Positions 1 to 6,690 of a DNA stretch of 6,730 nucleotides are shown here, one piece after another (within the stretch, counting starts at the first letter, position 1; each line of letters begins with the position of its first letter). Under the pieces are notes generated by a model. The model did no database searches. It worked only from the letters and a program-made list of their open reading frames with translations, and was not told the origin of the DNA. Source of the DNA: an uncultured Opitutales bacterium (GTDB lineage: Bacteria; Verrucomicrobiota; Verrucomicrobiia; Opitutales; UBA2995); assembly GCA_937920335.1 (NCBI GenBank), contig CALGUT010000311.1, forward strand, positions 1 through 6,730, given 5' to 3'. The translations under genes and the position numbers were made by a program.

Positions 1-387
1 AACCGATTAGCGCGGCTGGAAATGGAGCTCAATCGACGTTGGAAGCTCTCTGAATCGACCACCTTGGCCTTGAGGAATCGCTTGGAAGTCCGTTGGTGGG
101 AAAGCCGTGGCGACCGAACTGAGTTTGTGTCACGTCACCGTCTCCGCTTATCTCGCAGGGCCAATTGGTTTGGTAGTATGGAACGGTATGAGGTTTCCAA
201 TGAAGTATTCCTAGATTACAGTGGCAGAGGGTTTAATGAGAATCGCCTGAGACCTCTGGATCTCTTCGTTAGACTGAACGATAGAGCGACGACAAATGTG
301 TTCTTTCAAATTCGATCCCGGCGTTTGGGGTTAGATCGAAATTGGGATCATGCTTTTATGTTAGGAGCAGGGTTGAGACTTCGTTGA
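1..387 (+). CDS. DUF2490-like outer-membrane beta-barrel protein, C-terminal part (5' end outside window)
   Basis: The frame is open from base 1 to a TGA at 385-387, so only the last 128 residues are visible and the real start lies upstream. An internal ATG at base 22 exists, but nothing marks it as the true start. The visible part alternates polar and hydrophobic or aromatic residues in short strands rich in Arg, Trp and Phe, as in outer-membrane beta-barrels. Residues about 65-85 carry a VSNEVFLDY...GFNENRLRP segment, which resembles the conserved 'E.F.....GFNENR' region of DUF2490 proteins. The function of that family is not established. No transmembrane helix or catalytic motif is seen. 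The gene converges on the metal-efflux operon and is transcribed separately, so no functional link can be claimed. The family call rests on remembered motif similarity; another barrel family is possible. Confidence 0.6.
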   Translation, partial: NRLARLEMELNRRWKLSESTTLALRNRLEVRWWESRGDRTEFVSRHRLRLSRRANWFGSMERYEVSNEVFLDYSGRGFNENRLRPLDLFVRLNDRATTNVFFQIRSRRLGLDRNWDHAFMLGAGLRLR

Positions 388-412
388 TGCTTCAGGAATA
401 GAGATTAGCATC

Positions 413-430
413 GCCCGTAGGATAACGGGC
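413..430 (+). terminator. Probable rho-independent terminator of the DUF2490-like gene
   Basis: GCCCGT (413-418) and ACGGGC (425-430) form a perfect 6-bp stem, five pairs of it GC, around a 6-base loop. It lies 26 bases after the plus-strand stop codon. It is followed by an AT-rich stretch (TCAATAATTTTAT) that is only a weak U-tract. On the minus strand the same stem is followed by GATGCTAATC, with no T-run, so it is a poor terminator for the efflux operon. The loop and 3' arm can also pair in an alternative fold with 440-446. Confidence 0.45.
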
Positions 431-476
431 TCAATAATTTTATCCTGTCCTCAAGTGTCACCCGAATCGACAGCGA

Positions 477-1019
477 CTAGTGTTTATGGCCTTCATGTTC
501 GTGATCGTTATGGTGACTTTCGTCATGTCCACATATGCACGCATACTCTTTGTAGTCACAATTTGGGCAGATGCTTAAGTTGAGGTTAAATCGTTCACGA
601 ACGGTATTTTCAGTTACTGTATTTTGGATACTGAGTATCACTGGCTTGTTCGTGATGTGTGGGATCGATTCATTAGATACGAGTAATGAGCTGCCTGCTT
701 CGAATGAGAACTTGGTTGGAGCTGAGCGATTGCCTCCGATCAGGGAGACCGATTGATCTTTTGGGGGAAGAACCGCATTCCCGTGATCAAGAAACGTAAT
801 TTGCACTTTTCCGTCATCTCGCACGAAAAACTCTAGCTCAGTATCGTCGGTTTTAATGATGCGACCACCGTTTGGCCCGGCCTCTTTCTTGGCGTGTTCT
901 GATTCACTCGGGTGTGGATGGGCGTGACTATGATCATGGCCTTCTTCTGCCGCCTGCGTTAGGTTAGTTTGATAAAACAGGGTGATAAGTGCTAGTGTCA
1001 GTTGGGTGTGTCTTTTCAT
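477..1019 (-). CDS. Secreted His/Cys-rich periplasmic metal-binding accessory protein
   Basis: Last gene of the operon, 48 bases after the permease stop; 180 residues from the ATG at 1019. A TTG six bases upstream (1025) is in frame, but ATG is preferred. Residues 1-23 form a signal peptide (basic MKRH start, hydrophobic core, likely cleavage at TQA/AEEG). Residues 28-42 are a His cluster (HDHSHAHPHP plus H42). Residues 48-80 contain GPNGGRI followed by a beta-rich segment (ELEFFVRDDGKVQITFLD) that I recall from small proteins and adaptor N-termini near metal RND pumps. Residues 151-163 carry CPNCDYKEYACIC, a four-Cys motif (CxxC, six residues, CxC). The last 16 residues hold seven His. There are about 16 His and four Cys in all, and no transmembrane helix after the signal. 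Inferred role: binding, buffering or handing over periplasmic metal to the pump. The cysteines could be a structural Zn site or a Cu or Zn site; the metal cannot be told from sequence. Confidence 0.8.
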   Translation of the reverse strand: MKRHTQLTLALITLFYQTNLTQAAEEGHDHSHAHPHPSESEHAKKEAGPNGGRIIKTDDTELEFFVRDDGKVQITFLDHGNAVLPPKDQSVSLIGGNRSAPTKFSFEAGSSLLVSNESIPHITNKPVILSIQNTVTENTVRERFNLNLSICPNCDYKEYACICGHDESHHNDHEHEGHKH

Positions 1020-1067
1020 CTTCAAAGGTGCAAAATGTGAGTAGTTTTAAACGGTGATTATGTGGAT

Positions 1068-4000
1068 TTATTCTGAAGCGGCAGACTTAAGTCGAATGGA
1101 CTTTTCGGCCGCCTTACGGCAGAAAGTGTAGAATAGTGCAGGCGTTACAGCTAATCCCAGTAAGGTTGAACTTAATAGGCCTCCAATGATTACGATCGCA
1201 ACCGGGTTTAGTATTTCTTTTCCAGGATCCTCAGCCGCCAATACCAGCGGAAGAAGTGCGAGCCCTGCTGATATAGCTGTCATAAGTACGGGAACGAGGC
1301 GTTCCAAGGTTCCTCGTTCGACCATAGATCTTGTAAATGGTTCTCCCTCTTGGCGCATAAGATGCAGGTAGTGGGAAATCATCATGATATTATTTCTTGC
1401 GGCTATGCCAGTCACGGCGATGAAACCGACCAGAGTCGCTATGCTGATGTTGTCGAGCGTGTAACGGGTATAGATGATACTTCCGATCAGCGAGATCGGG
1501 ATGATCGTTAGCACCACGAGGACGAAGCTGAAGCTGCGGAAGTAACTATATAGTAATACGATTATCACGAGCATGATGATCGCAGACATGGTCAGTATGG
1601 TCTTACGGGCTTCCTGCTGAGCTTCGTATTCACCCTCGAATGAGAGGGAGTATCCTTGTGGCAGCTTAACTTGGTTAGATACTGCAGATTGTAGTTGCTC
1701 GACGACCGCATTAAGATCGCTTGTGGTAGGATTGATTGAAACGACAAATCTCCGGATCGTATTTTCTCTCAGGATGGTGTTGGGTCCGGTGCCATGTCGG
1801 ATGTCGGCCACATAGCTAAGCGGTATTCTTTGGCCGCTCTGGGTATCTATATAGAGATTTGCCAAACGATTCTGTGACTCCCTCCATTCTTTAGGCAAGC
1901 GAACTACCAGATCATAAACCCGCTGTCCCTCGTAGATCTCTGCAACGGTGTCTCCGCCCATAAGTGCGGCGAGTTGTTCGTTTAGCGCTCCCGGGGTAAT
2001 TCCGTAGGCGAGCGCACGTTTTCGATCAACTTCGATCCTCAGTTGTGGGATGGGTGCCTGTTGTTCTCCTCGCGCTTCTTCCAGCCCCGGAATTTCACGG
2101 GCGATCTCTACGATGTGCGTGCCAATACGCCTTAGCTCATTGAGTTCTGGACCATAGATTTTGATAGCGACCTTAGCTGAGACGCCGCTGAGCATATGAC
2201 CAATTCGGTCTGCCAGCGGTCCACTAATCGCGCTAAAAGTGCCTGGGATGCTTCTCATGGTTTCTCGAACGTCAGCAAGAATATCATTACGGCTACGAGC
2301 GCTTTCCTTCTTAAACTCGACATCAAATTCCACTGTGGAAACAGGAACGACATGGTCGCCGCGTTCAGCTCGTCCCACTCGGTAACCGACTGTTTCAACT
2401 TCTGGGATTTGTAATAAAAGATCCTGGGCGATTGCAGAAATCTCGGTGGTTTGTTTCAGCGAGGTACCGGGAGCAGTCGTCGTTGCAATGACTGCAGTGG
2501 GCTCCTTGAATGGAGGGAGGAAATTACCGCCCATGTTAGTGACCATACCGTAGGCTAAATAAAGGAAAACACCAGTCAGCAGGAAAACGAGAAGGGGCTG
2601 CGAGAGAGCCAGGTTTAGCCAAGTCTTACTGAAGAGCCACTTCAAGCCCCTGACTAGAAAGCTATCTCGATGAATTTTTCCGGTTTTCGGTTTGAGCAGG
2701 TATGAACTGAGCACCGGTATCACAGTGAGAGATACGACGAATGATGCGGCCATGCTAACGATGGTAGCGATTGCGATCGGGGAAAACAATCGGCCTTCTA
2801 CGCCGCTCAAGGCTAGGAGAGGCAGGAACACCAAAATGATCAGAACGGTCGCATAGAGAATCGAGGATCGGACTTCGGCAGAAGCGTTTGCTATGACCTC
2901 AATTGCGGGCTTCGGAGTGACATGAGATGCATTTTCGCGCAGCCTTCGGTAAACATTTTCGACATCGACGATCGCGTCGTCGACCACCATCCCGATCGCG
3001 ACCGCCAGACCACCGAGAGTCATAGAATTTACACTTAAGTCGAACAGGCCAAATACCAGAACTGTAATGCCCAAAGACAGTGGAATTGCCGTGAGCGTGA
3101 TCAGAGTGATCCTGACATTTAGCAGAAAGAGAAATAATACGAAGGCCACCATGATCGCGCCGTCGCGCAACGCTTCTTCGAGGTTCCCAATTGCTAGGTC
3201 GATATAGTCGGACTGACGGTAAATCGTGATGAGGTGTACTCCTTCCGGAAGTGATGGATTCAATTGTCGCATGGCATCCTCCACACGGTCGGTAAGCGCG
3301 AGTGTGTCGAAACCGGGTGACTTGGTAACGCTTAGTATGACTCCAGGATGTCCCTTGGTGGGTTCATCGATGTTTTTCGAATGTAAAAGCTTGGATCCGA
3401 TTCCCGCATCACCGCGCATCGGCTCGATGTCCCAGACTACGTTAGCGACGTCTCGAAGGCGTATCGGCCTATCGTCTTCATAGTTGACTACGGTATCGGA
3501 GATTTCACTGAGATCAGTGGTCATCGCCAGATTGCGCACCATAATTTCCTGTGCTGATTCTGTCAGAAATCCACCCGTAGTATTCTTGACCGCCTCGGCT
3601 GCTGCATCGTGTATCTGCGCGTAGGATACGCCTAATGCCAACATGCGGTTGGGATCCGGCTGGACCTGAACTTGCTTAACACCACCGCCCATCGACAGAA
3701 CCTCTGCGATGCCGGGGATCGATTGTATCTTGCGGGATACGTTCCAGTCGGCAATGACTCTCAGCTCCTTCGGGTCCGTTAGACCCGTTGGATCCGTTAG
3801 CCCAATCAGCATAATGTTTCCCATCAATGACGCTACTGGAGTCATGTAGGGGCTGATTCCGTCTGGAAGCGATTCAGTTACACCGGTTAAACGTTCCTGT
3901 ACAAACTGGCGGGCTTGATAGATATCCGTCCCCCAATCGAATTCGACAAAGATCAGTGACAGGCCTATGTCATTAATAGACCGAAGGCGTGAAACTCCTG

Positions 4001-4229
4001 TGACTCCCATCAGTGAATTTTCCAATGGAATCGTTACAAGTGTTTCTACTTCCTCAGGGGCAAACCCTGGAGATTCGGTTAGAATCGTGACGGTGGGCTT
4101 TGTTAAGTCTGGAAGAACTTCTACGGGAAGCTCGGTCGTTGTTCGGATGCCGAGGGCAACGATCACCACGGCGAACACTAGAATGAGTGGTCGTTGAGCG
4201 AGGGAAAATCTAATTAATCGATTTAGCAT
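1068..4229 (-). CDS. RND efflux permease, CusA/CzcA-like heavy-metal type
   Basis: The 1053-residue inner-membrane proton antiporter has the full length expected for RND permeases. TM1 lies near residues 13-30, the first periplasmic porter/docking domain about 31-340, TM2-6 about 345-512, TM7 about 543-562, the second periplasmic domain about 563-875 and TM8-12 about 877-1036. Family signs are the N-terminal LPVEVLPDLTKPTV segment, the TM4 motif AIGMVVDDAIVDVEN (411-425), the GNFLPPF.E segment after TM7 and GHMLSGVSAKVAIKIYG (677-693), which matches the CusA/CzcA pore region. D417/D418 should carry protons. R945 in GIAARNNIMM sits where I place AcrB K940 and CusA E939. Of the CusA Met triad only the M672 equivalent (M679) is kept. 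ATG at 4229 follows the adaptor stop by 5 bases; a weak GGA lies 8 bases upstream. Substrate is probably a metal ion, inferred from the His-rich partners. A hydrophobe-type RND cannot be excluded, so no symbol is given. Confidence 0.9.
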   Translation of the reverse strand: MLNRLIRFSLAQRPLILVFAVVIVALGIRTTTELPVEVLPDLTKPTVTILTESPGFAPEEVETLVTIPLENSLMGVTGVSRLRSINDIGLSLIFVEFDWGTDIYQARQFVQERLTGVTESLPDGISPYMTPVASLMGNIMLIGLTDPTGLTDPKELRVIADWNVSRKIQSIPGIAEVLSMGGGVKQVQVQPDPNRMLALGVSYAQIHDAAAEAVKNTTGGFLTESAQEIMVRNLAMTTDLSEISDTVVNYEDDRPIRLRDVANVVWDIEPMRGDAGIGSKLLHSKNIDEPTKGHPGVILSVTKSPGFDTLALTDRVEDAMRQLNPSLPEGVHLITIYRQSDYIDLAIGNLEEALRDGAIMVAFVLFLFLLNVRITLITLTAIPLSLGITVLVFGLFDLSVNSMTLGGLAVAIGMVVDDAIVDVENVYRRLRENASHVTPKPAIEVIANASAEVRSSILYATVLIILVFLPLLALSGVEGRLFSPIAIATIVSMAASFVVSLTVIPVLSSYLLKPKTGKIHRDSFLVRGLKWLFSKTWLNLALSQPLLVFLLTGVFLYLAYGMVTNMGGNFLPPFKEPTAVIATTTAPGTSLKQTTEISAIAQDLLLQIPEVETVGYRVGRAERGDHVVPVSTVEFDVEFKKESARSRNDILADVRETMRSIPGTFSAISGPLADRIGHMLSGVSAKVAIKIYGPELNELRRIGTHIVEIAREIPGLEEARGEQQAPIPQLRIEVDRKRALAYGITPGALNEQLAALMGGDTVAEIYEGQRVYDLVVRLPKEWRESQNRLANLYIDTQSGQRIPLSYVADIRHGTGPNTILRENTIRRFVVSINPTTSDLNAVVEQLQSAVSNQVKLPQGYSLSFEGEYEAQQEARKTILTMSAIIMLVIIVLLYSYFRSFSFVLVVLTIIPISLIGSIIYTRYTLDNISIATLVGFIAVTGIAARNNIMMISHYLHLMRQEGEPFTRSMVERGTLERLVPVLMTAISAGLALLPLVLAAEDPGKEILNPVAIVIIGGLLSSTLLGLAVTPALFYTFCRKAAEKSIRLKSAASE

Positions 4230-4234
4230 CTGGC

Positions 4235-5377
4235 TTATCCATTAGTGGGTAGTGATCGTTTCCAGAGGCGCTGAATTACAAGCAGGAAGAGTAGGGTGAT
4301 GACACCTGCATAAATCGAAAGCGCCAGACTGAAGCTGTTGTGGTGTTCATGACCATGGGCATCTTGAGTCTCATTGCGATTGCTAGGCCTTTGATCTTCT
4401 GTGATTTCAGAACCGTCTTCATTGTGCTCGTGTCCGTGAGCGGCATCCAATGCCTCCTTCAATGATATTCCACTGCCTTCAATTACGAAGCCGAGCGAGT
4501 AAGAGCCTTTTGTGACGACGAGATCGCCGGGGAATAGTCCGCTGAGAACTTCCACGTAGTCGTCGTTTTGTTCTCCGAGAACGACTGGTGAGCGTACAAA
4601 TGCGTTGGGGATTTCGAAGTCTTCGACAAAGACCACGCGGTTAGCGACATCTCCTTGTATGGCTTCCCTCGGTACGGATAAGATACCTTCACGCTGGTTT
4701 AAAACGATTGAAAATTCTGCGCGCATACCGGGGAGCAATCGGCCAGCAGTATTGTCGAGTTCAAAGATCCCTTCGATCGTTCCTGCCTGACGATCTGCAT
4801 CGACGCCGAATCTCACGAGTTGTGCATTGATCACTTCGCTTCCCGAGGCGGGAATTCGGATATGGGCCAACGACCCGACTTTAACCAGAGCAGCCTCCTG
4901 TTCCGGAATTTTGGCGACCGCCCACATTTTGGAACGATCCGAAATGTCCATGAGCTCCAAAGCGGGTTCAACCGGCTGACCCAGACGTATGTGCGATGAT
5001 ATGACGAGACCAGATTGACTAGCCTCGATTTCGGTGGACGGAGGGGGATCGCCCAGGAGTCTGCTTTCAACAGTGGCTAGGACTTGTCCTTCGTGTACTA
5101 AATCCCCTTCGAATACATTGAGCTTGGTGACTCTGCCGGCGATTCGTGAAGAGACCACCGATCGGTTGGCTGGGATTTCCTCCACGCGTCCAATGGCGAA
5201 TACAGTTGTTTCGAAGACCCGCTCTGCGACATCTGCGAGTTGTATCTGCAAATTACTGACACCATTCTTGTCGAGGATGATCGTGTCTTCTGGATCGTCT
5301 TGAGCTTTAAGTGGAACAACTCCCACTAGCAGAATAAATGTGGCAATGAGATTAGTATGCGGTTTCATGGTAATCAT
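4235..5377 (-). CDS. RND periplasmic adaptor (membrane fusion protein), hairpin-less, with His-rich linker and C-terminal TM helix
   Basis: The protein would link permease and outer-membrane channel. ATG at 5377 overlaps the upstream TGA as ATGA and gives 380 residues; ATG at 5368 (377 residues) is an alternative. The open frame continues to 5443 inside the upstream gene, but that would put 22 polar residues before the signal peptide. Residues 1-26 are a signal peptide ending PLKAQ. Residues 76-105 (RIAGRVTKLNVFEGDLVHEGQ) form the first lipoyl half-motif and about 119-148 (QSGLVISSHIRLGQPVEP) the second. Only RLLGDPPPSTEIE joins them, where CusB-type adaptors carry a long helical hairpin. A beta-barrel domain (about 149-228, with LLPGMRAEFSI) and a membrane-proximal domain (about 229-298, with SVPREAI and LFPGDLVVTKGSYSL) follow. 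The C-terminus has two HGHEH clusters (314-318, 341-345), a hydrophobic helix (about 349-369) and a basic QRLWKR tail. No Shine-Dalgarno is visible (CCCCTC precedes the start). Confidence 0.88.
   Translation of the reverse strand: MITMKPHTNLIATFILLVGVVPLKAQDDPEDTIILDKNGVSNLQIQLADVAERVFETTVFAIGRVEEIPANRSVVSSRIAGRVTKLNVFEGDLVHEGQVLATVESRLLGDPPPSTEIEASQSGLVISSHIRLGQPVEPALELMDISDRSKMWAVAKIPEQEAALVKVGSLAHIRIPASGSEVINAQLVRFGVDADRQAGTIEGIFELDNTAGRLLPGMRAEFSIVLNQREGILSVPREAIQGDVANRVVFVEDFEIPNAFVRSPVVLGEQNDDYVEVLSGLFPGDLVVTKGSYSLGFVIEGSGISLKEALDAAHGHEHNEDGSEITEDQRPSNRNETQDAHGHEHHNSFSLALSIYAGVITLLFLLVIQRLWKRSLPTNG
5374..5377 (-). other. ATGA stop/start overlap between outer-membrane factor and adaptor genes
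   Basis: The TGA stop of the outer-membrane factor (5376-5374) shares two bases with the ATG of the adaptor (5377-5375). This four-base overlap is typical of translationally coupled subunits. Because no purine-rich ribosome-binding site precedes the adaptor start, re-initiation by the ribosome finishing the upstream gene is the likely route. It also supports 5377 over 5368 as the start. Confidence 0.7.
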
Positions 5378-6690
5378 GAGGGGTTTGCGTGTGGATGAGT
5401 GGCTGCTTTCGAGTCGATGTTCAGATGAGCGGCTGCTTTCCAATCGACCAGTGTTTGCTCAAAATCGTGTAGCATGGTGAGCTGAAATAATAGGATTCTT
5501 AGGCGTTGCTCCTGAGATCTAAACAGATCGGTCAGGTTGATGAGGCCAGATTCGTAGGCGACATTCATATCTCGCAGGTTTTGTTCTACGAGTCTGGTTA
5601 CGCCGGTATCGTACTCGAATATCTGTTCATAGAGACTAGCTGCTTTTTCTTTCAGGGTTTCTGTAGTTATTCGTGTTTCAAGGGAAAGCGCTTCGAGTTC
5701 CAGCTCTACTTGTTTGCGGTAAGCGAGGCTTTCCTCGTATGCGCCGTAGTTGTTGTTGCTTAACGGCAGTGGTATAGAGAAGCTCACGCCGAAAAAATTG
5801 TTGGTTTGACGCCCAATCGGAAAGTCAACCTGCCTTTGATTTTCGAAAAACACGCCCACTGCCAAATCGTCCCAACGATTGGCCAAGGAAAGTGATATGC
5901 GTTCATCCGCGACTTGGGATAGTAGTTTCTTGAGCTTATATTCTGGGTGGTTTTCTAGGACACTGTCAGTGATGAGCGGAAGGGTGATCGGCTCATATGG
6001 CATTGCGAATTGATACAAAATCTCAATAGCTGTATCAACTTCTACACCAAGCAGTTGCTTCAGGGATCCCAGTTGTTCGTTTAACCGGTTCTTGAGTTGT
6101 TGGATCTCCTGATTTACTGAAAACAACTCGAGCTTGACCTGATTAACCTCGATGCTCGAGGCCTCCCCTGCATTGACCCGTGATTCGACGAAGTTTGCGA
6201 AGTCTTTGTTAAGGCGTATCTGCGATTCTCTAAGTCTCAGCTCCTCGAGGGATTGTGCGATATTGAGAATTGCGGTTTCGACGCGCTGAGTGATCAGGTG
6301 CTCGTGATGAAACACTTCTGCCTCGGCCAGCTGTATTTCGATCTCGGCCAGGTTCTTAAGATGCCTTAGGCGGTTGGTGACGGGGAACCGCTGTTCGAAG
6401 CCGATTCCAAATCGGTATTCCCCTTCGTTATTAAAGGTCTTGTCGGTTGTATAACCGACCTGGAGCTCGGGGTTACTGCGGAGGCCGCTTTGCCGATGTC
6501 TTGCCTGGGCTTGCTCGATGGTTGTTCGGGCAGCAATCAGAGACTTGTTGTGCCTTAGCGCAAATTCTACGGCCTCTTCTTTGGTGAATACCAAGGTGTC
6601 GCTGGATATCGATTGACCGTACGACGCGGTGACTGTGAATAAGGGCACTGCAAGTATGCAGTATCGTAAATATTTAGATAGAAATCTCAT
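5374..6690 (-). CDS. TolC/CusC-family outer-membrane efflux factor
   Basis: First gene of the operon in this window; 438 residues from ATG at 6690. It should form the trimeric outer-membrane channel and periplasmic tunnel of the pump. Residues 1-26 are a signal peptide (MRFLSKYLRY, hydrophobic core, ASYGQ). The one early Cys (C11) lies inside the hydrophobic stretch without a lipobox, so this is probably not a lipoprotein as CusC is. Two OEP-type repeats follow: beta-strand pair (about 74-103) with long amphipathic helices (about 106-215, including RVNAGEASSIEVNQVKLEL), then strand pair (about 274-310) with helices (about 315-413, including YESGLINLTDLFRSQEQRL). Length is ordinary for the family. 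The extreme C-terminus contains a tandem decapeptide (VDWKAAAHLN, IDSKAATHPH) and ends ANPS. No Shine-Dalgarno is seen (TTACCT directly precedes ATG). It overlaps the adaptor gene by 4 bases. The family is clear; the metal partner is inferred from context. Confidence 0.9.
   Translation of the reverse strand: MRFLSKYLRYCILAVPLFTVTASYGQSISSDTLVFTKEEAVEFALRHNKSLIAARTTIEQAQARHRQSGLRSNPELQVGYTTDKTFNNEGEYRFGIGFEQRFPVTNRLRHLKNLAEIEIQLAEAEVFHHEHLITQRVETAILNIAQSLEELRLRESQIRLNKDFANFVESRVNAGEASSIEVNQVKLELFSVNQEIQQLKNRLNEQLGSLKQLLGVEVDTAIEILYQFAMPYEPITLPLITDSVLENHPEYKLKKLLSQVADERISLSLANRWDDLAVGVFFENQRQVDFPIGRQTNNFFGVSFSIPLPLSNNNYGAYEESLAYRKQVELELEALSLETRITTETLKEKAASLYEQIFEYDTGVTRLVEQNLRDMNVAYESGLINLTDLFRSQEQRLRILLFQLTMLHDFEQTLVDWKAAAHLNIDSKAATHPHANPS
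5394..5447. repeat. Imperfect 30-bp tandem duplication in the 3' end of the outer-membrane factor gene
   Basis: Bases 5394-5417 and 5424-5447 match at 21 of 24 positions, including a shared GGCTGCTTTC core, with a period of exactly 30. The duplication is in frame and encodes two related decapeptides at the protein's C-terminus (DWKAAAHLNI and DSKAATHPHA). In the adaptor's frame it also creates the low-complexity upstream extension that could mislead start prediction. Confidence 0.75.

Noticed and set aside
413..430. Use of the GC hairpin as terminator of the minus-strand efflux operon
   Set aside because: On the minus strand the stem is followed by GATGCTAATC, without a T-run, so the operon's own terminator is not identified in the window.
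571..756. Plus-strand open frame with hydrophobic start opposite the His/Cys-rich gene
   Set aside because: It lies entirely antisense to a well-supported secreted protein gene, has no ribosome-binding site and no recognisable domain.
3226..3483. Plus-strand open frames opposite the permease gene (also 1186-1371, 2196-2414, 3967-4197)
   Set aside because: Ser/Arg/Thr-rich translations without motifs, all opposite a full-length conserved RND gene; they are frame shadows.
3775..3800. Short direct repeat (TCCGTTAG twice, 18 bases apart) encoding GLTDPTGLTDP in the permease
   Set aside because: Only 8 exact bases; it could be a six-residue duplication in a periplasmic loop, but chance or codon bias explains it as well.
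5378..5443. Upstream extension of the adaptor gene to an ATG at 5443
   Set aside because: It would add 22 polar, low-complexity residues before a normal signal peptide and lies wholly inside the upstream gene's repeat; the ATGA start at 5377 is more plausible.
5506..5763. Plus-strand 85-codon open frame opposite the outer-membrane factor gene
   Set aside because: Its hydrophobic character comes from the opposite strand of helix-coding sequence; there is no start signal or homology that I can recognise.
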